43,479 bases of DNA, from NCBI RefSeq assembly GCF_003481825.1, contig NZ_QULW01000016.1, forward strand, positions 56,529-100,007, read 5' to 3'. The stretch comes from Clostridium sp. OM02-18AC. GTDB taxonomy: Bacteria; Bacillota; Clostridia; Lachnospirales; Lachnospiraceae. How positions within the stretch are numbered: the stretch's first letter is position 1; each line of letters opens with the position of its first letter. The translations under genes were made by a program, and so were the position numbers. The notes beneath the pieces were generated by a model that was given only the letters and a program-made list of their open reading frames with translations, did no database searches and was not told the DNA's origin. Shown in pieces: positions 1 through 7,678 of this stretch.

Positions 1-1
1 G

Positions 2-463
2 TATATCATTTTTACAATCGACGAAGCGAAGATGGCTCTGAACTGTGCTGAACAAAAGGCTGTCAAGCTGCTCAGTGAACTTGAGAAGAAAGCAGGATTG
101 ATTGAACGCAAGCGCCAGGGTCTGGGAAAACCTAACCTGATCTATGTGAAGAACTTTATCTCTGCTGTGGATTCACAACTCTTGAATTGTGAAAATCACA
201 ATTCTGGAACAATGGAAATCACAACTCAAGAACTTCCAAAATCACAATGTAATAATACTGATAAAAATAATACTGAATTTAATGATACTGATTCTATCTT
301 TCCTTCCGGAAATGGTGGAATGATGGACGAGAATGACCGGTATCAAGAATACTTTGATTATTTCTCGGATCAGCTCAGTATGGATTTGTTGAAGAAGGAT
401 TACCCTTACGATTCCGAAATGTTGCCTTTACATATAGAAATAGCTTTTCAAAAACCAGTGTGA
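2..463 (+). pseudogene. RepA-type replication initiator, truncated at both ends
   Basis: The frame is open from base 2 into the window edge, so the 5' end lies outside. The readable part, around FTIDEAKMALNCAEQKAVKL and the following KAGLIERKRQGLGKPN, is a winged-helix DNA-binding segment. It is typical of the replication initiator A (RepA_N) proteins carried by conjugative elements and plasmids of Firmicutes. A polar Asn/Thr-rich linker follows, then the start of the conserved C-terminal domain (YFSDQLSMDLLKKDYPYDSEML). After about base 425 the similarity stops and the last dozen residues look like foreign read-through, so the C-terminal domain is lost. Base composition is AT-rich compared with the region beyond 3.4 kb. 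I read it as the broken end of an integrative or plasmid-like element. The family call is fairly firm; the truncation is inferred from the missing domain. Confidence 0.7.
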
Positions 464-518
464 TATAATTTGTAGCATAGACAAAGTGTCAAATCGGTAT
501 TTATAAAGGAGAATATTG

Positions 519-1121
519 ATGAAACTATTTTTATGTTCGCACTTTTCAAGTGTGGGAAGTCTGATAAAGGAAGAAATTGAAAATAAGAAAGTCGCATTTA
601 TTCCAACAGCTTCACTGCGTGAAGGCTACACCGGTTATGTCGGCTCGGCTCGAAAATTATTCAAAAAGTTGGGAGCAATCGTAACTGAAATTGATATTTC
701 AACGGAGGCTTATTCAACGATACAGTCTGTTTTTGAAGAAGCAGATGTGATATATTTTACCGGCGGAAATTCTTTCTTTCTTATGGACCAGCTCCGTAAA
801 ACGGGAACTGATGGGCTACTGAAAAAGGAATTGGCAAATGGAAAATTGATGATCGGCGAGTCGGCAGGCGCAATTATATGCGCTCCAAGCATCCAATATA
901 TCGAGCAAATGGATGAAAAGCCAGAGGACTACTCACAAGAAGATGATGCAGGGCTTGATTTGATTGATTTCTATGTTCTTCCGCATTATCTTACAGCACC
1001 ATTTAAGAAAGTTACCGAGAAAATAATGACTGAGTTTTCGGATTTGAATCTATGCCCGATTAACAACCGTCAGGGAATTGTAATTGATGGTGAAGGTTCA
1101 AAGGTTATTTGCAAAGACTAA
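519..1121 (+). CDS. Peptidase E-like protein (class I glutamine amidotransferase-like fold, family S51)
   Basis: A 200-residue cytoplasmic protein of normal length for the dipeptidase E/cyanophycinase-like group, which cleaves Asp-X dipeptides or related substrates. The nucleophile elbow GESAGA places the catalytic Ser at residue 115. The histidine of the triad is likely H156 in VLPHYLTAP. The upstream motif YFTGGNSFFL is also typical of the family. I chose the ATG at 519 rather than the in-frame TTG at 516 because AAAGGAG at 505-511 lies 7 bases before it. It sits between a truncated replication gene and a ClbS-like gene, so it is probably cargo of an integrative element. Exact substrate unknown. 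Confidence 0.82.
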   Translation: MKLFLCSHFSSVGSLIKEEIENKKVAFIPTASLREGYTGYVGSARKLFKKLGAIVTEIDISTEAYSTIQSVFEEADVIYFTGGNSFFLMDQLRKTGTDGLLKKELANGKLMIGESAGAIICAPSIQYIEQMDEKPEDYSQEDDAGLDLIDFYVLPHYLTAPFKKVTEKIMTEFSDLNLCPINNRQGIVIDGEGSKVICKD

Positions 1122-1175
1122 TTTGAAAATTCCTGTTTTTGAAACTGGAAAATCGGAAGCTGAGGAGATAGACTA

Positions 1176-1694
1176 TTGAGAACATATGAGAATAAAGACG
1201 AGCTTAAAAACGAGATAAATAAAAGCTTTGCAAAATATATTTCAGAATTTAATGATATTCCGGAGCATTTAAAAGATAAGAGAATTGATGAGATCGATCG
1301 AACTCCGGCAGAAAATCTTGCTTATCAGGTTGGCTGGACAACTCTTGTTATTAAATGGGAATCAGACGAAAGAAAGGGTATTCCTGTTAAAACTCCTTCG
1401 GATAATTTTAAGTGGAATCAGCTTGGCGAATTATATCAATGGTTCACAGATACATATGCTCAGCTGTCACTGCAAGAATTGAAAGACAGATTGAATGAGA
1501 ATATCAACTCTATTTATGCAATGATTGATTCTCTGAGTGAGGAAGAATTATTTAAACCACATATAAGAAAATGGGCTGACGAAGCAACTAAAACAGCTGT
1601 CTGGGAAGTATACAAATTCATACATGTTAATACAGTTGCTCCGTTCGGAACCTTTAGAACCAAGATTAGAAAATGGAAAAAGATTGCACTATAA
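1176..1694 (+). CDS. ClbS/DfsB-family four-helix bundle protein (DUF1706)
   Basis: A 172-residue protein whose beginning (MRTYENKDELKNEINKSF) and overall pattern match the DUF1706 family. That family includes ClbS, which protects colibactin producers by hydrolysing the cyclopropane warhead; most relatives have no proven substrate. Recognisable segments are the N-terminal helix, DRTPAENLAYQVGW near residues 42-55 and the Trp-rich tail (HVNTVAPFGTFRTKIRKWKK). The start is a TTG at 1176, preceded by AGGAG at 1163-1167; no ATG closer to the ribosome site gives the family start. No colibactin-type biosynthetic genes are visible nearby, so a self-resistance role cannot be claimed. It is probably cargo on the same AT-rich block as the peptidase E-like gene. 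Confidence 0.8.
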   Translation: MRTYENKDELKNEINKSFAKYISEFNDIPEHLKDKRIDEIDRTPAENLAYQVGWTTLVIKWESDERKGIPVKTPSDNFKWNQLGELYQWFTDTYAQLSLQELKDRLNENINSIYAMIDSLSEEELFKPHIRKWADEATKTAVWEVYKFIHVNTVAPFGTFRTKIRKWKKIAL

Positions 1695-1743
1695 CTTCAA
1701 GTTTGTAGAACTAAAACAGAATACAGTTCTTTACATAGCAGTC

Positions 1744-2459
1744 ATGCTATCCACTATCATGTCCGAAGTGAAGGACGCATTGTAAAACGTGCAGTCTACA
1801 TTGCTCTTGGCATCGATATTAACGGAAAAAAGGACGTTCTTGGTATGTATGTTGGAGAAAACGAAAGTGCCAAGTTCTGGCTCTCCATCATGAATGGACT
1901 AAAGAACCGCGGAGTTGAAGATATTCTGATAGCATGTGTGGATGGACTAAATGGATTTCCACAGGCAATTGAAGCTGTTTATCCAAAAACAGAAATCCAG
2001 CAGTGTATTATTCATCAGATCCGTAATTCAACGAAGTTTGTTTCCTACAAAGACATCAAAAAGCTGATGGCTGATCTGAAGCTTGTATATGCGGCTCCAA
2101 CGGAAGAAGCAGCTTTAAATGAGTTAGAATTGTTTAAAGATAAATGGGATTCCAAGTACCCGAAAATCTATAAATCCTGGCATGATAACTGGGCAACCCT
2201 GTCCACATACTTCAAATATCCGGAGGCAGTAAGACGTCTAATTTACACCACAAATGCCATTGAAGGATTCAATCGTCAGCTTCGGAAAGTGACCAAAAGC
2301 AAGACCGTTTTTCCGTCAGATGACAGCCTTTTGAAAATGCTGTATCTGGCAACTATGGATATCACGAAAAAATGGACCGGACATAGGCAGGACTGGGGGC
2401 AGATCCACTCCCAGCTTGAAATCTATTTTGAAGAGCGTCTGATCGGACACAACCTGTAA
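1744..2459 (+). pseudogene. IS256-family (mutator-type) transposase, N-terminally truncated
   Basis: In-frame similarity begins at AIHYHVRSEGRIVKRAVYIA (from 1746), well before the first ATG at 1845. The normal protein is about 400 residues; here only about 237 remain. The second DDE aspartate is present in ACVDGLNGFPQA, the C(2)H-like region in QQCIIHQIRNSTKFV, and the late acidic motif in TTNAIEGFNRQLRKVTK. The codon that should encode the first catalytic Asp of the DAIHY motif is CAT (His) and lies exactly at the breakpoint. The copy therefore lacks its DNA-binding domain and first catalytic residue and must be inactive in its own right. It follows the ClbS-like gene by about 50 bases. Confidence 0.85.
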
Positions 2460-2596
2460 AACCAGCTTGTTTTGGGCAGGTCTTATTGACATGCCCAAAA
2501 ACTCCTGTATAATGCAGATATGGGCAGAATCCGGAAAATCGGCTCTGCCCATTTGTAACTATTCACAAATCTTATATCAGTTTTTAGCGTTTACAC
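1744..2596 (+). mobile_element. IS256-family insertion sequence remnant (right part only)
   Basis: The block covers the 3' two-thirds of an IS256-family transposase plus its downstream non-coding end. The right end is placed at about 2596 because the sequence tttagcgtttacac at 2583-2596 reads, on the other strand, GTGTAAACGC, the kind of terminus IS256 members have. No matching left terminus is found before 1744, so the left third of the element has been deleted. The right boundary is inferred from family resemblance, not from a visible target duplication. Confidence 0.6.
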
Positions 2597-2996
2597 AAAA
2601 CTTGAAACGGTCTCGTTATTTTTTGATCAATAGGTATGTGGGCTAGCCGTCTATCGACAGTGCCCTTTTCTATAACCATAATATTACGCATCAATAAAAA
2701 TGTCAAAAATTTTCTTCGCACAGGTTTTCTATATTTCCCCTGACTTAGAAGAACACATCTTTACAACGATTTATACCGCAAACGAGCGCCTCCTAAGCGT
2801 TAGTGGTGGGTGTTGTTCGATTTTCGCTAGAAATAGTTTGTTTGATGGGACTATCGCACTAAACATCTATTTAGTGCGACAGTCCCAGGCAACTCTTATG
2901 GAGAGGCGGCGTTGTTTACATCACTGGCAAAGAAGATAAAATGACAATGAGTGAAATGTGATACGACATGAAGAGTGACATAAAAGAGAGTTCTCC
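2597..2996 (+). other. Non-coding junk between mobile remnants
   Basis: About 400 bases with no gene I can support. An open frame at 2700-2939 has no recognisable domain and ends in Arg-rich out-of-frame-like sequence. The only clear structure is the 17-bp inverted repeat at 2847-2886. The stretch joins the end of the IS256 remnant to the truncated HMG-CoA-lyase-like gene and is probably a mosaic of element ends. Confidence 0.5.
2847..2886. repeat. 17-bp inverted repeat with 6-nt loop
   Basis: The arms GGGACTATCGCACTAAA (2847-2863) and TTTAGTGCGACAGTCCC (2870-2886) match at 16 of 17 positions around the loop catcta. No T-run follows on either strand, so it is not a normal terminator. It resembles an insertion-sequence end or a small hairpin transposon relic, lying in a stretch of mobile debris. 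Confidence 0.65.
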
Positions 2997-3176
2997 GGTA
3001 TTTCTCATTTTCTTCATACTTTCGTATTTGGAAAATGCGCCGACTTCAATCTGCTGTACGCCGGCATCTGCCAACATCTCCAGGATTGTAAGCTTGTCTT
3101 CGACACGGATAATCCTGTCAGCACTTTGAAATCCGTCTCGGGTTACGTCTTCGCAGATACAAACTTTTTCTGCCAT
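2997..3176 (-). pseudogene. HMG-CoA-lyase-like (HMGL-like TIM barrel) gene, first 60 codons only
   Basis: Starting at the ATG at 3176, the first 60 residues read as the beginning of a hydroxymethylglutaryl-CoA lyase-type enzyme. CEDVTRDGFQ is the equivalent of the family's EVGPRDGLQ metal and active-site segment, and the sequence continues through LTILEMLADAGVQQIEVGAF to KKMRNT. After residue 60 the similarity ends abruptly and the frame runs into unrelated sequence. The normal enzyme has about 300 residues, so more than three quarters is missing. A strong AAGGAGG ribosome site (3188-3194) and a promoter-like sequence remain upstream. Together with the MaoC and acyl-CoA ligase pieces at 5.9-7.5 kb it suggests a lost acyl-CoA catabolic cluster. 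Confidence 0.72.
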
Positions 3177-3225
3177 CAGACCACTCACCTCCTTGTTGTT
3201 TTTCTTGTTCCTTTAAGGTATAATC

Positions 3226-3253
3226 ATCATAATATGGATGAAAAAATTATCAA
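3226..3253 (-). promoter_or_regulatory. Putative sigma-A promoter of the broken lyase gene
   Basis: On the minus strand TTGATA (3253-3248) and TATGAT (3231-3226) are separated by 16 bases, about 50 bases upstream of the lyase start. It drives only a truncated frame now. Confidence 0.45.
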
Positions 3254-3283
3254 ATAGCCTGTTTTTATCCTGAATATAACTAA

Positions 3284-3427
3284 TTAGTAATCCAGCTGAA
3301 GACATCGCTGTTTCATATCGGGCTGGCGACGCCGATGTCGTCTGCGCTGCAGCTGATTTTGTGTGTGGGATTTATGATGTGGCTGAATAAGAAAAGAGGA
3401 GGTGCCAGTGGCACCTCCGATGATTAA
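3284..3427 (+). pseudogene. C-terminal remnant of a MATE-type transporter
   Basis: A frame ending at TAA 3425-3427 encodes about 47 residues. Its core LFHIGLATPMSSALQLIL followed by a short hydrophobic stretch and LNKKR looks like the last transmembrane helix and basic tail of a MATE efflux protein. It lies on the strand opposite to, and touching the 3' end of, the intact MATE gene at 3424-4779. Only the last helix survives and there is no start or ribosome site. The assignment rests on a short segment and could be chance. Confidence 0.35.
3390..3418 (-). terminator. Intrinsic terminator of the MATE gene
   Basis: A 9-bp perfect stem (GGAGGTGCC/GGCACCTCC, 3398-3418, loop of 3) lies just after the minus-strand stop at 3424. 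It is followed on that strand by TCTTTTC. Confidence 0.7.
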
Positions 3428-4779
3428 TTTTCTCCGAACAGAATCTTCAATTTTTTCAGGCAGTGGAAGAATGCTGGAAGCAAAAACGCATCTGCAAAGA
3501 TCCACGCAAGTGGGCTGGCGAAGCACGCCGGAAGGAACCCGAATACCGGAACCAGGCAGAAGCCGACGAGTGACCGTGCAGCCATCTCGCAGACTCCGGC
3601 CAGGATCGCAAACGTGGAAAATCCCATTCCCTGGATCGTGAAGCGGACGACGTTGACAAAGGTCAGCGGGATATAGAACATACTGTTTGCGGCCAGGAAC
3701 GTGGCTACCCTGCCGATAATCTCGGTCTGCCCTGCGTCCATGAAGAGAAGCGCAATGTATTTGCCGCCGAAAAGCAGGACCACAAATGCGATCAGGGAAT
3801 AGATGATCCCGATCAGACTTGCAGCTTTCAGTCCTTCTTTTACGCGGTCCAGCTTTTTGGCACCGACATTCTGGCCTGCGTAGGTTGCCATGGTACCGCC
3901 GAGTGCGTCAAACGGACAGCAGAAGAACATGCTGACCTTGCTTCCGGTGGAAACTGCTGCCACGGCCATGGAGCCAAGCGAGTTTACCGCGGTCTGGAGC
4001 ACAACGCTTCCGATCGCCGTGATGGAATACTGGAGCCCCATCGGGATTCCCATGCCGCAGAGGACGCGGAGCATGTGGCTGTCCGGTCTCCATTCCTCCT
4101 GTTTCATATGCAGGATCGGATAATGCCGAATCATGTAGATCAGGCAGAGCACTGCGGAAATTCCCTGGGAGATGACGGTAGCCAGTGCCGGTCCGCGGAC
4201 TCCCATGCCGAGCACAAGGATCGTAAAGAAATCCAGGGCGATGTTCATGAGGGAGGAAAGCAGCAGGAAATAGACCGGTGTTTTGCTGTCTCCCAGGCTC
4301 CGGATGATGCCTGCGAGCATGTTGTAAAGATAGGTGACAGGAATTCCGAGGAAAATCACGAAAATGTAATCGTAAGCCCCCTGGATGATATCTTCCGGCG
4401 TGTTCATCCACTGCAAAATGTTCATGCAGAGGATACCGACAATGGTTGTCATGACTGCGGCGAAGACTGCGGACAGCCAGCCGGAGTTGGCTACGAATTT
4501 CCGCATCCCGTTATAGTCTCCGGCACCGAATTTTTGGGCTACCGGGATTGCAAAGCCGCTGCATGCGCCAGTACAGAAGCCGATGATCATAAAGTTGATG
4601 GAGCTTGTTGAGCCGACCGCTGCCAGGGCTGATATGCCCAGGCATTTGCCAACAATGATGGTGTCGACCATGTTGTAAAATTGCTGGAAAAGGAACCCGA
4701 AAAGCATCGGGATCGCAAAGCTTAGGATCAGCTTCATCGGGGATCCGACAGTCAGGTCCTTGATGTCATTCTTTTGCAT
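3424..4779 (-). CDS. MATE-family multidrug efflux transporter
   Basis: A 451-residue polytopic membrane protein with about 12 hydrophobic helices, normal length for the MatE (NorM/DinF-like) family, which exports cationic drugs using Na+ or H+ gradients. Typical features are the N-terminal LTVGSPMKLILSFAIPMLFG, the QQFYNMVDTIIVGKCLG segment of helix 2 and the repeated architecture in the second half (GMGIPMGLQYSITAIGSVV). The ATG at 4779 is preceded by a good AGGAG site on the minus strand. It stands alone, with a terminator at 3390-3418, and is flanked by broken genes on both sides but is itself intact. The real substrate cannot be read from sequence. Confidence 0.9.
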   Translation of the reverse strand: MQKNDIKDLTVGSPMKLILSFAIPMLFGFLFQQFYNMVDTIIVGKCLGISALAAVGSTSSINFMIIGFCTGACSGFAIPVAQKFGAGDYNGMRKFVANSGWLSAVFAAVMTTIVGILCMNILQWMNTPEDIIQGAYDYIFVIFLGIPVTYLYNMLAGIIRSLGDSKTPVYFLLLSSLMNIALDFFTILVLGMGVRGPALATVISQGISAVLCLIYMIRHYPILHMKQEEWRPDSHMLRVLCGMGIPMGLQYSITAIGSVVLQTAVNSLGSMAVAAVSTGSKVSMFFCCPFDALGGTMATYAGQNVGAKKLDRVKEGLKAASLIGIIYSLIAFVVLLFGGKYIALLFMDAGQTEIIGRVATFLAANSMFYIPLTFVNVVRFTIQGMGFSTFAILAGVCEMAARSLVGFCLVPVFGFLPACFASPLAWIFADAFLLPAFFHCLKKLKILFGEN

Positions 4780-4973
4780 AATATCTCCTTGTGTATATTC
4801 GTTCGGAAAGTTTCCTGTGATTTATGAGGAATCTCAAATCGGATGTATTATAAAACAAGGTAAAAGAAAAGTACATAGGGCAATTGCAAAAAAATCGGAT
4901 GTCAGGTAAGCCATGAATCGTGAGCGGTTTGCGCAACGAGCGAACAGTAACGAAACCGGAACATAAAATGAGG

Positions 4974-5003
4974 TTGCATTTGTGTAAAGAGAACAGCTAT
5001 AAT
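4974..5003 (+). promoter_or_regulatory. Sigma-A promoter of the zinc-ribbon gene
   Basis: TTGCAT at 4974-4979 and a perfect TATAAT at 4998-5003 with an 18-base spacer lie 35 bases before the ATG at 5038. Confidence 0.6.
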
Positions 5004-5037
5004 GATTACACTATAAATTAAGAAAAGAAGTGACACT

Positions 5038-5412
5038 ATGTTTTTTATGATGGGAATTACCGATGGAAGAAAGCAGCTTGATTTTACGCAGACCGTCATC
5101 TGCAGTGTATGCGGCAAGTATGGGCGGTACCAGGTCTTTATGACGTATACGGTGTTGTCGTTATTTTTTATCCCATGCTTGAAGTGGAACCGGCACTATT
5201 ATGTGCAGATGAGCTGCTGCAATACGCTGTATGAGCTTGATCCGGAAATCGGAAAGGCGATTGCGCGTGGGGAACAGGTGGAGATTCTGCCGCAGCATTT
5301 GACGATGGTGCAGCAGGGAACCAGTGGATATGGACACCGGCATTGCGATCATTGCGGTTATGAGACAACAGAAGATTTTGAGTATTGCCCGAAGTGCGGG
5401 AACCGGTTTTAG
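5038..5412 (+). CDS. Zinc-ribbon protein of unknown function
   Basis: A 124-residue protein with two CxxC pairs near the N-terminus (CSVCGKYGRY) and at the C-terminus (CDHCGY ... CPKCGNRF). The C-terminal half is a complete zinc ribbon. Between them is a short hydrophobic segment (TYTVLSLFFIPCLKW) that may dip into the membrane or form a core strand, then a Cys pair (MSCC). Such small zinc-ribbon proteins are common in Clostridia and have no assigned role. The start at 5038 has only a weak purine-rich site (AAGAAG), but a good promoter precedes it and a strong terminator follows, so it is a stand-alone transcription unit. Confidence 0.75.
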   Translation: MFFMMGITDGRKQLDFTQTVICSVCGKYGRYQVFMTYTVLSLFFIPCLKWNRHYYVQMSCCNTLYELDPEIGKAIARGEQVEILPQHLTMVQQGTSGYGHRHCDHCGYETTEDFEYCPKCGNRF

Positions 5413-5423
5413 AAAAATATGGG

Positions 5424-5459
5424 CGTCAGATCCGAAAAAGTGGATCTGACGTCTTTTTT
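5424..5459 (+). terminator. Intrinsic terminator after the zinc-ribbon gene
   Basis: A 10-bp stem CGTCAGATCC/GGATCTGACG with an 8-base loop, followed by TCTTTTTT, starts 11 bases after the stop codon. Confidence 0.85.
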
Positions 5460-5540
5460 GATTGTGAAGCATCCCAAAGCAATTGTTAATGAGTTAATGA
5501 CAGTAGTTACAGGTCAGCCTATTTCTCAAATTCACCGATC

Positions 5541-5880
5541 CTACAGCAGCTTCAAAATCTCATCCCGGTCGATCAGGATGCTGCTGATTCCCTCTCCGGA
5601 GAGAATCTCTTCGGCCAGGTCCTGCTTACTCTTATGAAGATTCTGGATCTGCTCTTCGATGGTGTGTTCCGCGATCAGTTCGTAAACGGTTACGGTGTTT
5701 TCCTGGCCGATGCGGTGCGCACGGTCGGTTGCCTGGTTCTGGGCTGCCACCGTTCCACCACGGATCGTAGTGGATGACGATGTCAGCAGCAGTCAGGTTC
5801 AGGCCGGTTCCGCCGGCTTTTAAGGAGATGCAGAATACCGGGACATCGTTTGTGGCGAAGCTTTCAACTAACTGCATGGG
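5541..5880 (-). pseudogene. SNF2-family DEAD/DEAH-box helicase, C-terminal tail with frameshift
   Basis: Two overlapping minus-strand frames together give the end of a SNF2/Swi2 helicase C-terminal RecA domain. The first reads MQLVESFATNDVPVFCISL, then KAGGTGLNLTAADIVIHYDPWWN. The second reads AAQNQATDRAHRIGQENTVTV and continues to the stop at 5541. The frames join only if one G is removed at about 5750-5751, so there is a 1-base insertion. Helicase motif V (GGTGLNL) and motif VI (QATDRAHRIGQ) are visible. The normal protein has roughly 1000 residues; everything before this tail is missing and at 5877-5881 the sequence switches directly to a MaoC gene on the other strand. Confidence 0.8.
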
Positions 5881-6132
5881 CTGGATTGCCAGACGCTCTG
5901 GGTGGATGGAAGCTATATTGGACTACTGGATCAGCAGATGAGCTTCTTAAAACCGGTATACGTGGGAGATACGATTTATCTCACGATGACTCCGACTGCA
6001 AAGCGTTTATCAAGAAAACCAGGACGTGGAATTATAACATATCGTATTTCTGTCTTTAATCAGAAGGAAGAAATGGTTATGGATGGAACCTGGGTTATTT
6101 TGATGGCGACTGACCGTGAACATATGGAATAA
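5881..6132 (+). pseudogene. MaoC-like hot-dog dehydratase, C-terminal half
   Basis: The frame is open from about 5881 without a start codon in a family position. It encodes TLWVDGSYIGLLDQQMSFLK and continues LKPVYVGDTIYLTM to the TAA at 6130-6132. That is the second half of a MaoC-family hot-dog domain; the N-terminal half with the hydratase Asp-His motif is missing. Normal relatives have about 150 residues and only about 83 remain. It ends 13 bases before the start of the second MaoC gene and overlaps its ribosome site, so the two once formed an operon. The left boundary coincides with the SNF2 remnant, marking a recombination or deletion joint. Confidence 0.75.
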
Positions 6133-6145
6133 GGAGAAGATACTT

Positions 6146-6619
6146 ATGGCGATGAAAGATTATGTATTTCCTGGGAAAACCTATGATGAATGGAATGTAG
6201 GAGACGAATTTATCACTGGAGCACGAACGATTACAGAAGCAGATATTGTAAATTTTGCAGGTTTATCTGGTGATTGGAGCGCTACCAATACCAATGATGT
6301 TTACGGAAAGAGTACGATTTATGGTTCAAGAATTGCATATGGAAATGTAACATTTATTGTTAGTACAGGTTTGCTGGCACAGACGAGAATGTTTGAAGGT
6401 ACGGCAACAGCGCTGCTTGATATGAAAATCAGTTATCAGGAGCCGGTAAGATTTGAGGATACTATTTACTGCAAGTTAGTCGTAGAGGAAAAACGTCCAA
6501 GTAAAACGCCTGGTAGAGGCGTGGTTACGTTCCGTGTATATGTTTATAACCAGAGTGATGAACAGGTAGCAGAGGAACGTCTTGTTTTTCTGATTTCTTC
6601 TGAAAAAGCAAGTTTGTAA
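6146..6619 (+). CDS. MaoC-family hot-dog protein, catalytic His replaced
   Basis: A 157-residue complete MaoC-like protein. MaoC-fold enzymes hydrate enoyl-CoA thioesters using an Asp-His pair in the GDxNPxH motif. Here the motif reads LSGDWSATNTND: Asp43 is kept but the His position is Asn48, and the Asn-Pro is also changed. Other family segments are present (YGSRIAYGNVTFIVSTGLL, SYQEPVRFEDTIYCKL, TPGRGVVTFRVYVYNQ). I start at the ATG at 6146 because AAGGAG lies 9 bases upstream at 6131-6136; the ATG at 6116 has no such site. Upstream is a truncated paralogue and downstream a truncated acyl-CoA ligase. It may be inactive, or act as a binding partner of the lost paralogue. Confidence 0.8.
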   Translation: MAMKDYVFPGKTYDEWNVGDEFITGARTITEADIVNFAGLSGDWSATNTNDVYGKSTIYGSRIAYGNVTFIVSTGLLAQTRMFEGTATALLDMKISYQEPVRFEDTIYCKLVVEEKRPSKTPGRGVVTFRVYVYNQSDEQVAEERLVFLISSEKASL

Positions 6620-6695
6620 AAAATCAATTTTTGAGCTTCGCTGTCTGAGAATCTTTCATCAGGCAGCGGAGTTCATTTTATATGGAGAATATCAT

Positions 6696-7529
6696 ATGGA
6701 ATTGATAGAAAAAACGATTGGGCAGTATTTGGAGGAAGAGGCAAGAAATAAAGAAAATCATATGGCAATAGAAGAGAACGCATGGAGCTGCACCTATGCA
6801 CAGTTAAATCAGATTGCTGAGACACTTGCGTTTGAGATGGAAAGTTTGGATATAAAAAGGGGAACGCATGTAGGAATCTGGAGCGAAAACAGTGCGGCCT
6901 GGGTATTTGTTTTTTTGGCTTTAATGAAGAGAGGGGCCATTCCGGTACTTTTGAATACCTGTTACAAAGTGGAAGAGATTCGGAAAGTTCTGGACTATTC
7001 AGATGTGGAGATCTTATATTATGGGACTGGCTACAAGGATTGTGTCTATGCAGACATGATTGCAGATTTGCATAAAAAATTACCAAGAATTAGATATTTT
7101 ATTTCAATGAATAAAATGAATGACAGAGCGTGGATAGAAAACCATGAATTAGGGAGCTGCAGTTCGTTTTCAGCAATGAGGGAATTGGTGAATCCGGGGG
7201 ACACAGCATGCATTATCTTTACGTCTGGAACAACCAGTATGCCGAAAGGTGTCATGCTAAGTCACTATAGTATTGTGAATAATGCGAGGGCCGTGGCCAT
7301 GGCTATGCACTGGAATGCAACAGATAAAATGTGTATTACGGTACCATTGTTTCATTGCTTTGGAATTACTGCTAGAATTGTTGCTTGTCTGGTCAGCGGT
7401 ATGTGTATGCATATTATTCCGTATTTTCATACGCTTCACGTGTGGGAGGCTATAGAAAACAGTCATTGCAGTGTGTTAAATGGAGTGCCGAGCATGTTTT
7501 TGGCACTGATCCGCAAGCAGGAAAATTGA
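6696..7529 (+). pseudogene. AMP-forming acyl-CoA ligase, C-terminally truncated and frameshifted
   Basis: The frame encodes 277 residues of an adenylate-forming ligase; the family normally has about 500. The phosphate-binding loop FTSGTTSMPKGVMLSH begins at residue 175, and the substrate-site segment (TVPLFHCFGI, NGVPSMFLALI) follows. The frame stops at 7529 after RKQEN. One base later another frame reads DIKQLKK, as expected for the continuation of such an enzyme, but it ends at 7584 and the C-terminal adenylation subdomain is absent. So there is a frameshift plus a large deletion. ATG 6696 has a modest GGAGA site upstream. It follows the MaoC gene by 76 bases and would have activated the acid handled by that pathway. 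Confidence 0.82.
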
Positions 7530-7590
7530 TATAAAACAGTTAAAAAAGCTTGTGCAGGAACGGATTTGCATGGGAAAAAAGTAAATATTA

Positions 7591-7631
7591 GGCAGGAAAT
7601 ATGCAGTGGGGATATTTCCTGCCATTTTTTT
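7591..7631 (+). terminator. Intrinsic terminator of the decayed acyl-CoA cluster
   Basis: A perfect 12-bp stem GGCAGGAAATAT/ATATTTCCTGCC (7591-7623), loop of 9, followed by seven T. It survives although the upstream gene is broken. Confidence 0.85.
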
Positions 7632-7678
7632 GTTGCCATACATCTGAAATGAGTTGTCAGTGCAAAATCTCTTTTCAT

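Noticed and set aside
2700..2939. Open frame of 79 codons between the IS remnant and the lyase fragment
   Set aside because: No ribosome site, no recognisable domain, includes the inverted repeat and ends in an Arg-rich stretch typical of a wrong frame.
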